Shown here piece by piece: positions 36,460-48,900 of a stretch of 64,000 nucleotides of DNA. Position numbers and translations under genes: made by a program. The DNA lies in assembly GCF_051401765.1 (NCBI RefSeq), contig NC_135071.1:15354961-15418960 (forward strand), read 5' to 3'. A model generated the notes under the pieces. The model made no database searches, had not been told where the DNA came from, and worked only from the letters and a program-made list of their open reading frames with translations. Every line of letters begins with the position of its first letter. Position 1 is the stretch's first letter. Source of the stretch: Calliopsis andreniformis (taxonomy: Eukaryota > Arthropoda > Insecta > Hymenoptera > Andrenidae).

Positions 36460-39400
36460 GTGGTATAGTAGGAATGTTTTCTCGTTTGCTGGCGTTACCA
36501 TATTACCAACGTCAGTTATGAAAACAATGCGTTTCCTGCATCCACCGTTCAAAAATCGTAGAGGGCGCTCGAAAGCCAGTGGTTTTTTGAGAAGTCGATA
36601 TTTCAGACAAGACAGATATAAGCTGTCCAGTTTCTCCTGCGTACTCGACTGTGATACACAAGTGGGTGAGTTGAATAGAATAAATAATGCTGCTAGAATA
36701 AATTATGAAGAAATGTTTGTTTCATTTTGTATGATCGTATAAATCGAGGGTGCGATAGCTGGTAATTTTTTGCGGTTTCTAGTAAATTTTATTCCAGCGC
36801 CATCTAGCAGAATTCCCTGTAAATTGAGAGGTCGACACCATGGTTGCATGCTATCAGGCGTCGGGAAGCTTTCCTCGCTCGCAAACGTTATCATATACCC
36901 AGTTATCAATGAAAGGTGGCACTACCGTTTCGAAAAATGAAGTGTTATCAAATCTGCTTAATATGCAACTGCACAAGTGTAAGTGTAATCTGAGCACTAT
37001 CCTGGCAAGCATTATCATAAACGTCCTTGCGCATTTTTCACATGTATGCACTTCCTGCAACCATTGCTATAAATACTTACTATCACTAAAGTCTTCAAAT
37101 AATACTTGACTTATTTAAGCAATCTCTTCCTTAATTTAGCAGTCTAATTTTTCCTTCGTTTTCGAGATTAATTTTTTAATTAATGCGTCGATTTTTCTCG
37201 AATTCTTTTTCAACAAAATGCATTTTATTAATCCACAACGTTATTTAACCGCCTCTTATCACGAGCGTGTTTGAAGTGCCGTAGTAATGGGCATTCAGCG
37301 AAGATTAGCTGATTGGTTCGAGGCTCGCCGAGGTTGGCGACATAAACGACTCGTTTCGGGCCCTCTTCCGGGTCGCGTCACGTGTCGCGTGTCACATGAA
37401 AGATGCAGTGATCGCAGCAACCGAACAGTTTGCACCACGGCTTTGTTGAATGAAGGTTGGCTACTGCGGCATTGACCTAACAGCTTATCACTCGCGACCA
37501 CCTACGAGCGGATGAACTTCTGGCTCTCACCATGTGCGCGAAACGTATCGACTGCATAAACGATACTCGCTAATTATGCAGAATATTGATTAAACGTTCG
37601 ATGTAATACTAATCGAGTTTTCTGTACCAAAGGCCCTGAAATGGTCAGTGTAATTGTTTCTTCTGCAATATCTTCGAAACGCATGATTAAGGTAACTCGA
37701 TGCCCGCGTTGCTTTGCATACTAAATCCCCCTCTCTCGATTCATTAGCGTGAATTGATGCACGCAGATAGGAGCGAAATTAGAGCCGAGCTTCCTCTCTT
37801 TCTCGCGATCGTATCGCGAAAAATTGGTCCGAAGATTAATTGGTTCATCAACTGAAGTCGGTTTTACTTGAGTCGTGGCTCCTTTAGATCAGTGAATTCG
37901 GTCCCCTTTGACTCTTGGGAGGTCGTGGTTCATCTGATATGTGCAAATTTTTCTGCAAATCATTTTAGAGTCTCACATTACTTTGCCATGAAGACATATT
38001 TTTAAATATATTCTATTCGGTAAATATATAATTACAAATTGCATCTATTTTAATAAAACTGACCAGTTTTTACACAGAATTTATTTGCAAATTTAATATT
38101 AACGTATGTCTCAGACACATAATCCTTGACTTCCTAAGGAACTTCTAGGATCACGATCTCTACGGGGTTAAAGATCTTGATGTCCATTTCTTTTGATTAG
38201 GACGGCGACTGATACAGTGCAAATTTAAACAGAATCGACGAGAAAACGAAGGAACGTAACGAGTTGATGTGACTATCTCGAAACTATATGCTTGGGGGAA
38301 GTACACGAGTACCCTAGATTGATTGAGTGCAGGAGGCCATCCTATTTTCTCTGGGTCTACGTGCGACGAACACTGAGCGTCAGTGAATTCGAACGAACTC
38401 ACTGCCAGGCTGATCAGTCAATTTAGAAACTAGTCAATTTAGAATATTTCCTTGAGTTAAACGTATCATGGAATTACAGGTCAGTTCTTGGATGATCAGG
38501 TTTTTACTAAGATTCTGCTACAATTCTGTTGATCTTCTTTTAGAAACCTATCTTTTTTATAATTATCTGAGGACCCTGGTTATGTTGTCACAACAAAATA
38601 AAATATTTGTTCACATTTCTGTGCATCAAGATTGAAACAAATTATAGAGCAGGAACTTTTATACCTAAACCAAAGAATTACTTTTTTCTATTTTACCTAA
38701 ATTGTACTACTGTTATGTAAGATCAAGAGAAGTGTATTACACTTTTAATACAGTCTTTTATCATAAAGGACTTCAATCCAGAGACACAGAAATAGAATCT
38801 GTCTCAGAAACATAATCAAGTACCCTGACTAATCTACTCGAAACCTAGGAAATTAGAAATCACTGTAATATCTCGAATTCAAACTCCAAAAACCACATCT
38901 TGTAGCAGCATTATTATTAATACTTCGCGTGTCCCAAAGTGTTATCGATCGATGTCGAAATCTTTAGCACGACATAGTGTACAGTAGTTTCGTCCTTTGT
39001 CGTCCCTATCGTCCATCGTTTGCACCGTAATCAAATTATCATCGTTCTTGACGCAACGCGTTGCAGCCGATGGAAACGGTGCCGTTCGATAACCGCGATT
39101 TACAGCGGCGAATTTCGAAAGCTTACAAAGTTATTGACAGCAGACCTCGTGAATCAGGATTATTAGTGACAGCCGACGACGGGGAAAGAATGTGAGGCGT
39201 CGAGATGAACGGTATCGTCGTCCTGGTGCAGGGGATTCCGTTCGACATTAATCCATTTCGATTTTCTTCGAATTCTATTTTTACTATAACAGACGTCGCA
39301 GTGCATTTTTGGGTCGCTCGTTCCGTGACGTTTGCAATATGTAATGCTGCATGCTCTGACATTTCGTCACTCGTTACAGTTCCTCGAAAAAACGAAGAAC

Positions 39401-39980
39401 ACCTCTTTCTCTTGTCTGAGCTGCTCTATCGATTGAAGTAATCATGGTAACATAGTTTCGACGACAGGGAGATAAGGAATCTGAGGACTATTGATACCGA
39501 GACGTTCCCAGAGATACAAAGTTCATTCACGTGGAAGGTATAATCGAAAGGCATTCACTGCTATCGGACAGGCGTTTTTAACGTTCGACTCAAACAGGTT
39601 GCAACCTTCGCTCACGTACACCTGCGACCTTCGCTTAGACAATACTTAGGAATACTAATTCCTATTTCGTTCACAACATTTTTATAAAAATATCAGACCA
39701 TATCTCAAGCCCCATTATAGATTAGCAATCAGCCTTCTTAAGAATGAAATGAAAAATAATTTTCTCATGTTCTCGGTCGGTTTATCGATCCCATACGAAT
39801 GTTCACAAGTTTCTATTTCTAGAGAAAACCACAAACCGAGGAAACATCGTTATCAGTGGCTCTCGTGATTGTACTGCAGTTGTGGGATTAACAAAGCCAA
39901 AAAGGAGGAAAATACTGTGATATATCGGGTATGCCCCGTGTTTGTCGAAGAAGGTGGGGGCACCTGCCACTTCCAGCACG
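36460..39980. other. Spacer upstream of DPP4
   Basis: CpG-rich patches at 37280-37560 and 39000-39360 could be regulatory. Open frames there lack domains. A 5' leader exon of DPP4 may lie here: an acceptor-like CACTTCCAG ends at 39976, 19 bases before the DPP4 ATG. Confidence 0.4.
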
Positions 39981-39995
39981 TCGGGAAATTACGCG

Positions 39996-42900
39996 ATGGA
40001 TCAGTCTATGGTCGGCGCCCTCGTGAGATCCACCGAGACGCGACCTCTGAATCATCGTCGAGGAAGATCTACGCGCGAGCATTTAGTGGAGCGCGCTGCC
40101 ACGTATCCGCTATGCAGAAAGGGGTAGGTTGTGCACCCTTGCGCATAAATTTCACAATCTTGGTGTGGGGACTGAAAGATTGAGCTTGGTGTCCTGGAAG
40201 TTGGAGTGTTATTCATGGACACGTTCTTTTATACATTTTTTGGAAGAAATATTCATGGTAAAATTAATTTAAAAATTAAGAGTCTTTATTCTTAGTGATT
40301 CGTGGTAATTTGAATGAAATATGATAACATTAGAGAATAATCCCAAAGGAACATTGCTGTCAACTCTCATTTGTATTCAATTCGAACCTCTCTTATAATT
40401 TCAACAACCTACCAAAGCTTCAGCAATAATCCTCGTTTTTTAAACACAAATTCGCACTCAGGTTCATTCCTCTCTCGCAAAATGAGATCATCAGCATTTG
40501 TGTTCCTTCAAAAAAACTCGTAAACGCGTTCACTGCGATCGCGCGTGTTGCAATAGCTAACAGCGCGAGGAAAAACAACGGCGTTAAAAGTGAAGCACGA
40601 CAGAGATAATCGATCCGTCTTGATTTTCCATTTTCCATCTTCTCGCGATTCGACGTTCCCCTGTCGCCCAGCTCCACTTTGACGCATCGATTTCTATAAC
40701 TTTCCTTGGAACCCTTTGTCTCGCGGATGGAGAAGTTTCGATGGCACGGTTCTTCGACTCGATTTATCGTCGACGATGCACCCGTCGCGGCGATTCTCGA
40801 AGAAAGCTCGCTCAGAGAAAAGGGGAAGACTCGGCGGAGGTTAAGATACGAGAGAAAAAGTGCTGGTAAATCGAGAAGGGTGGGTTGGTAATTGTTCGAC
40901 GAGGGAGAATCGTTTCGTTGTTCCTGTCGTTGGAGGGCTAATGACTCTGCCAAACGAAGTTTGAAAATGTTTTCGGGGGACGCGCACGCGAAATGGGGCG
41001 AAAAGGTGGGAAATTAACCTGTACTGCTCGCTGTCAGTTTTAAGCTTGGTTTGTAGTGTACTGCATTATCTCGATATAAGCTCGGGACTTGACATCGGTT
41101 AGGAGATTATAGAAGTAAGGAATTTATGTCTAAGATCAGTTTGCGTTAGACACCCTGTAGAACAAGCTATATGTTATCTATCGAGTGTCGGTGAAGATCA
41201 AAGGAACTTAGAAAACATTACCATGTAATATGTCAATCAGGCTAAACAATTTAACATGATTATAAAGTAGGTGCCATCGTTAGCTGAACCTAGCGAATGG
41301 ATTTGTAGTTTAGGATGTTTGAAATCGATTTTATTCAATAGGATTTTACAATATTTATCGTTATGAATATTAAATATATTTATTTGAAATATTTTCAATG
41401 TAGATTTTAATTATTTTTTAATGAGAATTCTATTCGTTTAAAATGGATTGACTTTTCGTAGTTATACTCGAAGAATTATTTTCATATGAAAATGCATGCT
41501 GTGGTGTTTTACATACTAAAAAGAACTTGTTATTTGAACAATTGAAAAGAGTTAAAAAAGTATCACGTGTCCCCGACTGCATTAATTTTCTAGTGCTTTT
41601 TCAGTGGACAGATTAATTTACTTCAGTATTTATTTATATTACATTTATCCGTAATTATCTTTCCAATTCTGCAGATAAGTAAAATACTTTGCGAGTCAGC
41701 AAGACTCTCAACACGATTGCTAATCTGTTTAATTATCGCGAACTGCATAATCAAGTTTCCGTAATTTTTTGATCATGGAAAACACTTTCTTAAAAGGCGT
41801 AGAACGCAGAGGAAATTTGCTTCTCAAAGAAATACGAAAATACGAACATTATGCAGTCTAACGGTTTCACGATTTGGAACTATCCTATTGTCTCCCAGCT
41901 AATTGGTCTGCACTAATTAAGAGGAGCTCTTTGAGGCAGGAGGTCTCTATTCCCTTTCAAGTGCAAAATCTTTAATAATAACAGATATTCACCAGTCATT
42001 GCTTTAGTTTCCAATTAATTATCCTTTGCTTGTTAGCCTCCACCAGAGTGGAATTCCTTGAATTCCGTTCATGCCCCATTCGTTCTCCTCCTGCTTGTCA
42101 GAAAAACGAGCACCGTGGTCATCATTTAGCCCAAGAAAAGAGTTCACAGTTTTGCACAAACTTTCGTCCTTCGACGTTGCAAACGTCAAGCGGAAGACAC
42201 TGCTCGAAGCAAGAATTTCGCCAACGTCTACTATTCACGAGACACATCTGCTGACGAGTGCTCCTTCTACGTGGTAATCGTCTCCCTGGCTCTGCAATGT
42301 CATTTAACCCCTTATCTTACGATTTTTCTGTGGCTGCAGGCATCAGACTTTGATATAAGCGAAAAAAAACCAAATTAAGTAAATAGCGGATAATTCTTAG
42401 TAATTTTATTCTGTCATTGCTCTGCTTATTTAAATAATTATTTTTATTGCATACTCATTTTTGCATACGTTCCAGGGTCCTTTATTCTCATTTGCTATTT
42501 AAATAAATGTCAGGAACTTCAATAACATGACAAACTCCACTCCACTATTGCCAATACACTTCATACAATGAAAGTACTTCAAACTTCCATGATAAGATGT
42601 TGAACACTCCTCCTTTTATCTCCAAAAATCTGAATTGCTCCTAAACATCTTACAAACTCGAAAATTCATTCATTATATCCTACCCACCCCCAGAAAACGT
42701 TAAACAAATCTGAGTTTCTTCTCCTCTTATTTCGAAAAATCTAAATTGTCTCTAAACATCTTACAAACTCGAAGGTCTATTCATTCTATCCCACCCACCC
42801 CCAGAAAACACGAAACAAATCTCACTTGCTCACTCCTCCAAAGCGAGAAGACTCCTTAAAGGATTCAAGCAGAAACAGAAAAGCAACCCCCAACCCTCTA

Positions 42901-45900
42901 CCGAACTTCCTTCAGTGTCCCAACTTTCAACCCCTTCCCCAGGAATCTTCGATTCGCTTCGTAGTTGACCGTGCACAAGGGGACAATTTCTAAATCCGCG
43001 AGACGAGGCGTCACCCTTTGATCCCTCCCCTTATCGCGACTCGACTTCAACCCCGCAGCTTCTCGCCCATTAAAAGCCCGCTGCAAGTTTTAGCGGGCAG
43101 GCGGCGATTTCCCAAGCTCTGCATAACGCGAAACGGTCCAAAGTCAGCGGGGGCAATTTCGCGACGACGACTCCGCGGATTTTACTGGCTGCTAGGCCAC
43201 CCCCGCGGGAATTACCGTCGCGTGTCTGTTCCTTGATCTTTATGCGAAGCACGTGTCCCTCCTTCTCTGAGGAACGTGTCTCCACCCTCTCCCTTGTGTC
43301 ATCCCCTAGGTACATCTGTGCCACCGCCTGCTTGGTTGTAGGGAAAAGGAAGCGAGAGGGGATGCTGAGAAAAACTTAGTTGAGGTCTTTGGTTCATTGG
43401 TGATATGCTTCTTTTGGGAAGGAAGGATCCTTGAGATGTGCTATTTTTTAAATATTTGTGAAATATTGTTAGTATGTGTATTACAAAATGATTTGGGACA
43501 TAACGATACTGGTACGTTTATTTTCAAGTGAATTAGAATCTTCATTTTCCTCTTCAACTGGAAGCTCAATTTTTTCCAAAACGAAGCACAATATTACAAA
43601 ATTTATTCAATATTTTTGACTTATTTTTTTATGCAGAACCACTAGTTTTCCGCTTGTACAATAATGTATAATAATTCCGTTAGCTCTAGAGTAAACTTCT
43701 TGCACAAAAAAATAACAACCCTCTTCTCTCTTATGGTACCACTTTGCACCCTCTGTCCCTATTGCCTCTCTTAAGTCACAAGAATCAGTATGGAAGAAGC
43801 GGGGGGTGAGAAGGTGGAATCCCAGAAATGAAAAGGATTTTTGGCCTTCGTGTTTCACAGAGAAGAAAATCTTTTTCAGGTGCTCCAGCTGTTAGTGCTG
43901 CAGGGATTCCTGGCACTCTTCGTCGCTGGGAAATTCAGTAAGTGTCCCTCTGTCTTCCTACGGATAATCGCGATCCCCTTAAGCCTCTTAGCGACCGGAC
44001 GTCCAAGGGACGTCTTGAGAACGACGTCCTGGGAACTAATGCTCTCCCACGATTTGCGTTATTTCTTGCGAGATAAGTTTAATTGTAACGGATTTGCTCG
44101 GATCTGATGCTTGTTAGGCCATAAATTTGGCGGTGACCGAGATTGTACCAATGATGGTGGATTCCAGGGACATGGATAATGAGTTTTTCGTTTTTGTCAG
44201 TGACATATGTTGAACACCAAATAGTCCAGTCTGGTCATTCAGAATTTCAAAATTGTGTGAGTGGACAGGAAATTGCTTGACTCGGTAATTCTTTTATAGA
44301 CCAATCAAAGATTTATTCCTGGATTTTGTGGATTAAGATTTATGAGCACCTTTGCTTGATACGAATGAAATCTTGCGTGTTACACTAAATATAATCTTTT
44401 GGTACCTTGAAATTCATGAACTTTGGAAGTGAGTAGTAAAATTGATTTTTAGTCATGCGAATTTTTAATCCTTCTAAAGGTTAGTCAGAGATTTATCGTT
44501 ACTAGCTTTGGCAGATTAAGGTTTATGACTATTTTTATTTGATATGAACGAAATTTCGCGTGTACCGCATTCTTTTCTTGCATCCACATCAGTCCCAAAA
44601 TTACGACTCAGAATATAAAAAGAATGATCACTTCAGACCGTACCTCAGAAATCCATTCAACCATAAAAGAGTTAACTGCTCTTTTACTCCTCTACCAATT
44701 CGTTTTCTCGTCTAGCCAAATCGTTCTCACGGAATTCGAATTTTTCCACGCAGTTCCGCGGGTGATCGACAAAGACGTCCCCCCATACGAGGGCAGCGAT
44801 GAGGACGATCAAGAGGGCGTGAGAGTTCCATTCAATTTAGAGGAGACTTACGACCAAAGTTTCCGACCGATCGGGTTCAGCGGTGTCTGGAGAACGGACA
44901 CGGACATCCTCTACACCGAACCCACTGGTGACCTTCTCTCCTTCAACGTGACGTCGGGGAGCAGGGATGTCGTCGTCGATTCTGGGGTCACGGTAAGGCG
45001 TATGGAGGCCTCGATTGCTTCGGGATCGAGTGCTCGAGAAGAATCGAAGGCAGAGAAAGAATCTGTCGGGTTTCGACTTAGCCGAGTTTGAAAATCGCGA
45101 GACGGTATCGTTACTTCGAAAGTTCTGAGTGTACTTAGAGAGTGGGAAGAAAAGATTTGGATGGGTGGATCTACAGGGTGGACCAAAAATCAGTGACTTC
45201 GTTTCATTGAAAAGTTTTGTGGAAATTAATAAAAATGGGAATGCTAACTGGGGAGCTTTTTACTAATACAAATAGTATTTTTTAAAATTTTATGTAGAGT
45301 GTTACTAAAGCCACTAAAGAGTCACTGAAGCAATATTTTCTTATGTAGATTTGTGTAATTTATGAACGTTGATGAGGAGTGCACTTGTACATTGTAAACT
45401 TTCTGGGTTAAATTTTATTTCTGAAGGAAGAGAAACTGGGAAAATTGCTAAAAGTAGAATGTGCAGTTTTGGGAAACGGAAAAGTGACTTTTTCGCTCAC
45501 CTTGTACTTCTTGAACCGATTTCAGAAACTTGTATCTGAGAATCGATTTTATGGAGAAAATAGTGAGGTTCGATAGGGGTGTGATAATTGAACAATTTTC
45601 GTAAGTTCCTTCGTCGGTTACAGTTGCGACGCAACAATTTGATTCTGAAGACTATAAATAAATTAATTACGTCTTATCGTCTTACACTCACAATCTATGA
45701 TTTATGTCGCAACGCGTAACAATTGATAACTCGACACGTAATTGATATTATCGGTGTCTGAGATGATTCAGGCAATCACTAGAGAATCTTAGTATCAATA
45801 TTTTGTATTGCTAGAATTGGAAATGATCATGATAACCAGAACTTTATGATACTTCGAGGAATTACTTTACTAATCGCGCTTTTCATTTTGTTATCTTTCA

Positions 45901-48900
45901 GAATGATTATGAGAAGCCCTTTTTAAGTTTCTCATATAACAGCACGTACCTCTTAATCGGCTACGATTTTGTCAATGTAAGTATCCCTTAAATTTGTCTT
46001 GCAGAGTATCAACATTTGAATTAAAAAAGGAGATAGGATAAAAGAATGAAAAGATTTCCAATCTTCTAGGGTTTCAGATACTCACTGTACCAAAGGTTCG
46101 TCGTTTACAACATCCTAGAGAAGTAAGTGTTCCCGACACCCTACTCATGCCATCGATAGCTCTAACAGCCCGCTGATGAGCTGAATTATGAAACGATGCA
46201 ACGCTCATCCCGTCACTTTCGCACTCCACGCGCGAAACGTTCGATAACTTCCTGATAAGCTTAATCCACAATTCCTCCCTTTACAAAGAATTATTTATCG
46301 TCTAAATTCTCAATCTAATCTCTTCTCAAACACCTTCCAATCAATTATAATCACTTTGTTTGTGTAGAAAGTATATGGCCATAGCAAATGGCGAGCGAAT
46401 ACCATTGGCGAAGTGGTCGCCTACCAAAAACGCTTTGGTCTACGTTTGGAACAATGACATCTACTACCAGGAGTTCTTGTACAGTGGAAGCAAAGTTCGG
46501 AGACTGACGTACACTGGTGTGCATGGTGTCGTTTATAATGGAGTGCCTGACTGGGTTTACGAAGGTGAGGAAAAACTGGGGAAACGAACTCTGAATAATT
46601 CTGTTGGTGATTATGAAAGGGGTCTAAGTAAAAAATTTAAAAAGGTAGTTTTCTTTCATTGTTTGAGATTCCATACTTAGACCTCTTAATTATGGAAGTG
46701 TTCTAAGTCTTACTAAGAAATTTAAAAAGGTAGAATTTTTCAATTACTTGAATTTTTTACTTAGACCTTTCAATTATGAAAGTAGTCTAAGTAAAACATC
46801 TAAAAATGTCGATTTTTTATCAATTATTTAATTTCTTACTTAGACCTTCTAATTCTGAATATAATCTAAATAAAAAATTTTGAAAAGTAGAATTTTTTAT
46901 TTTCTTTTCAATTTTTTATTTAAATCAATTCAATTTAGTCGTTATTGTAAACTCCCACAGGCGTCGGTACGTATGGTTAAACATTACAGCTATAGAATTT
47001 CCAATTAACAGCGTGAACTACCGTACCCAAAGGATTAATTGTATTTCAGTTAAACTTTAATTTTGTTACCCCTGAAAATAATCGAGACTATGGTTCCCAG
47101 AGGAAGTGTTGGCGTCTGCCGTGGCCCTCTGGTTCTCTCCTGACGGCAGCCACCTTGCTTTCGCGACGTACAATGACAGCAGGGTGCAGGACGTCGCGAT
47201 GCTGTATTACGGGAAGCCAGGGACCATGGAGAATCAATATCCCTCGGAAGTGAAGATCAAGTACCCGAAGGTGAGCCTGATAAGCCATCCAAGGAGCCAT
47301 CAGAAATTCCCATATTTTCAGTACCCTCGCCCCTGCACCGAGATTTTTAATTCAAGCGGGGCAAAGTCTACTCAAAGACTCTATCCTTGCGGTATCCTTC
47401 GATACTCAGACTCTTTTGGGGGTCTGACAGAGTGAAAAGCGAAGTCGAACGAGAAATCGGGCGAATTGGAGAATCGTTTCCTCTCTTTACCCAATTTGCC
47501 CGATGGTGGAGACTGTCTTCAGAGAAAGAATCAGATTAGAAAGCTCGGCGTCTTCGTTGTCGAGTTTAAACGGGGATGAAAAGGGTTGCGTCGCGATTAA
47601 CCCTGGGATTTTCTTTTCAGAAAGCTTCCCCATGACTGTCTGTATCGATATGACTTTTTTCCAGGCGGGCAGCCCGAACCCAATCGTCTCTCTGAGCGTC
47701 GTTGACTTGACGGATCCGTACTCTAGATTGATCGATCTTATTCCACCGTCTGTCAGCGTCGGCACGTAAGCATATTCAAGCCTTAGTGGCCTGCTGTTAT
47801 AGCTGTTACGTCATGTTAGCTTGATTTTGAATAAACAGCTCGACTATCGTTAGCGCTCATAGCATAATATGAGTGATTTCACTTCCCTTATTAGGTGGCT
47901 TATCTGCGATGATTGGCGAGCTTCTGTGACGGATATTGCGGCAGAAGCTTCCTACTGATATTCATGTACCGTTTTCCTGTAACGAATGGAATAGCAATTT
48001 GTCCTAGATTTAGCTACTGAATTTTTCTTGTTAGCGATATTCGCTGTTCGATCTAGTTACTCTGTTTTTCGTGTTCTACTTTCGATTCGCGTGATGAGTG
48101 GCTATGGCAATATTCATAGAAAAATATAACACAGTAGTGTGTGCTTAAATTTGAATAGAGTCAGAGGATGCCATTACAATTCTCACATAACAGGTCGAGT
48201 CTTTGTTCCAAGAAAAAGCTCCAATTTGAATAGGCTTTAATAAACTTGCCCAATTCTCGAGGTAATGAATAGTGGAGCCAATATTGCCAGATAGTGGGAC
48301 AAAATGTCTTCCAGTGACGTTATATAGTAGGAGATTGAGTGTATTCCAAAGCAATGCAGTCAAGTGTCATGTGGTACGACCACTGTTTTACTCTATGACG
48401 TCAGTAGAAGTCATTTTGTCCCAGTATATGGCAATAGTGAGTGGGACTGGGTCATTGGAATTTATTTATAAGTAACAACTCTATTGAAATTGAAGCGTGC
48501 AGTAGTGTACTTCCTTAATACTCACTCACGGTTTATTGAGAACGAGCTTACAGCGATAGTAAGTAGGGTAATAGTATCTGACATCAGAATCAATTCTCAA
48601 TTACTTCAAATCATCAAAACTGCATACTCTCAACAGAGATAACGTCCTCTACACTGTCAATTGGTGGAAGGATAATGTAGTAGCCACCTGGACCAATCGC
48701 GTGCAGAATATAGCTCAACTGGTGCTCTACGACACGAATGGCAACGCTAACAACATCCTCTACCAAGAGGAACCCGAGGGCTGGCTACGTGTCCATCCAC
48801 CCGTGTACCATAAACAATTTGCAGTCATCCTGAAGCTGCAGGATTCTGGTACAACAGCTGGACGATTCCTACACGTGACCAGATTTGAGTTCAGGAACGG

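Noticed and set aside
36480..36930. Two loosely similar segments around CGTTAxCATAT...CAGTTAT
   Set aside because: The match is too broken to define a repeat unit or element ends by eye.
40420..40953. 177-codon minus-strand open frame inside DPP4 intron 1
   Set aside because: It opens on TTG rather than ATG, lies in a CpG-rich patch that depletes stops, overlaps another open frame on the plus strand, and shows no domain.
44624..44753. ATG-started frame directly continuous with the DPP4 exon at 44754
   Set aside because: The hydrophobic exon 43861-43937 joins in frame to the acceptor at 44753 and makes the expected anchor and linker. The 44624 frame would place an unrelated N-terminus after intron-like sequence. 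It stays possible as an alternative start.
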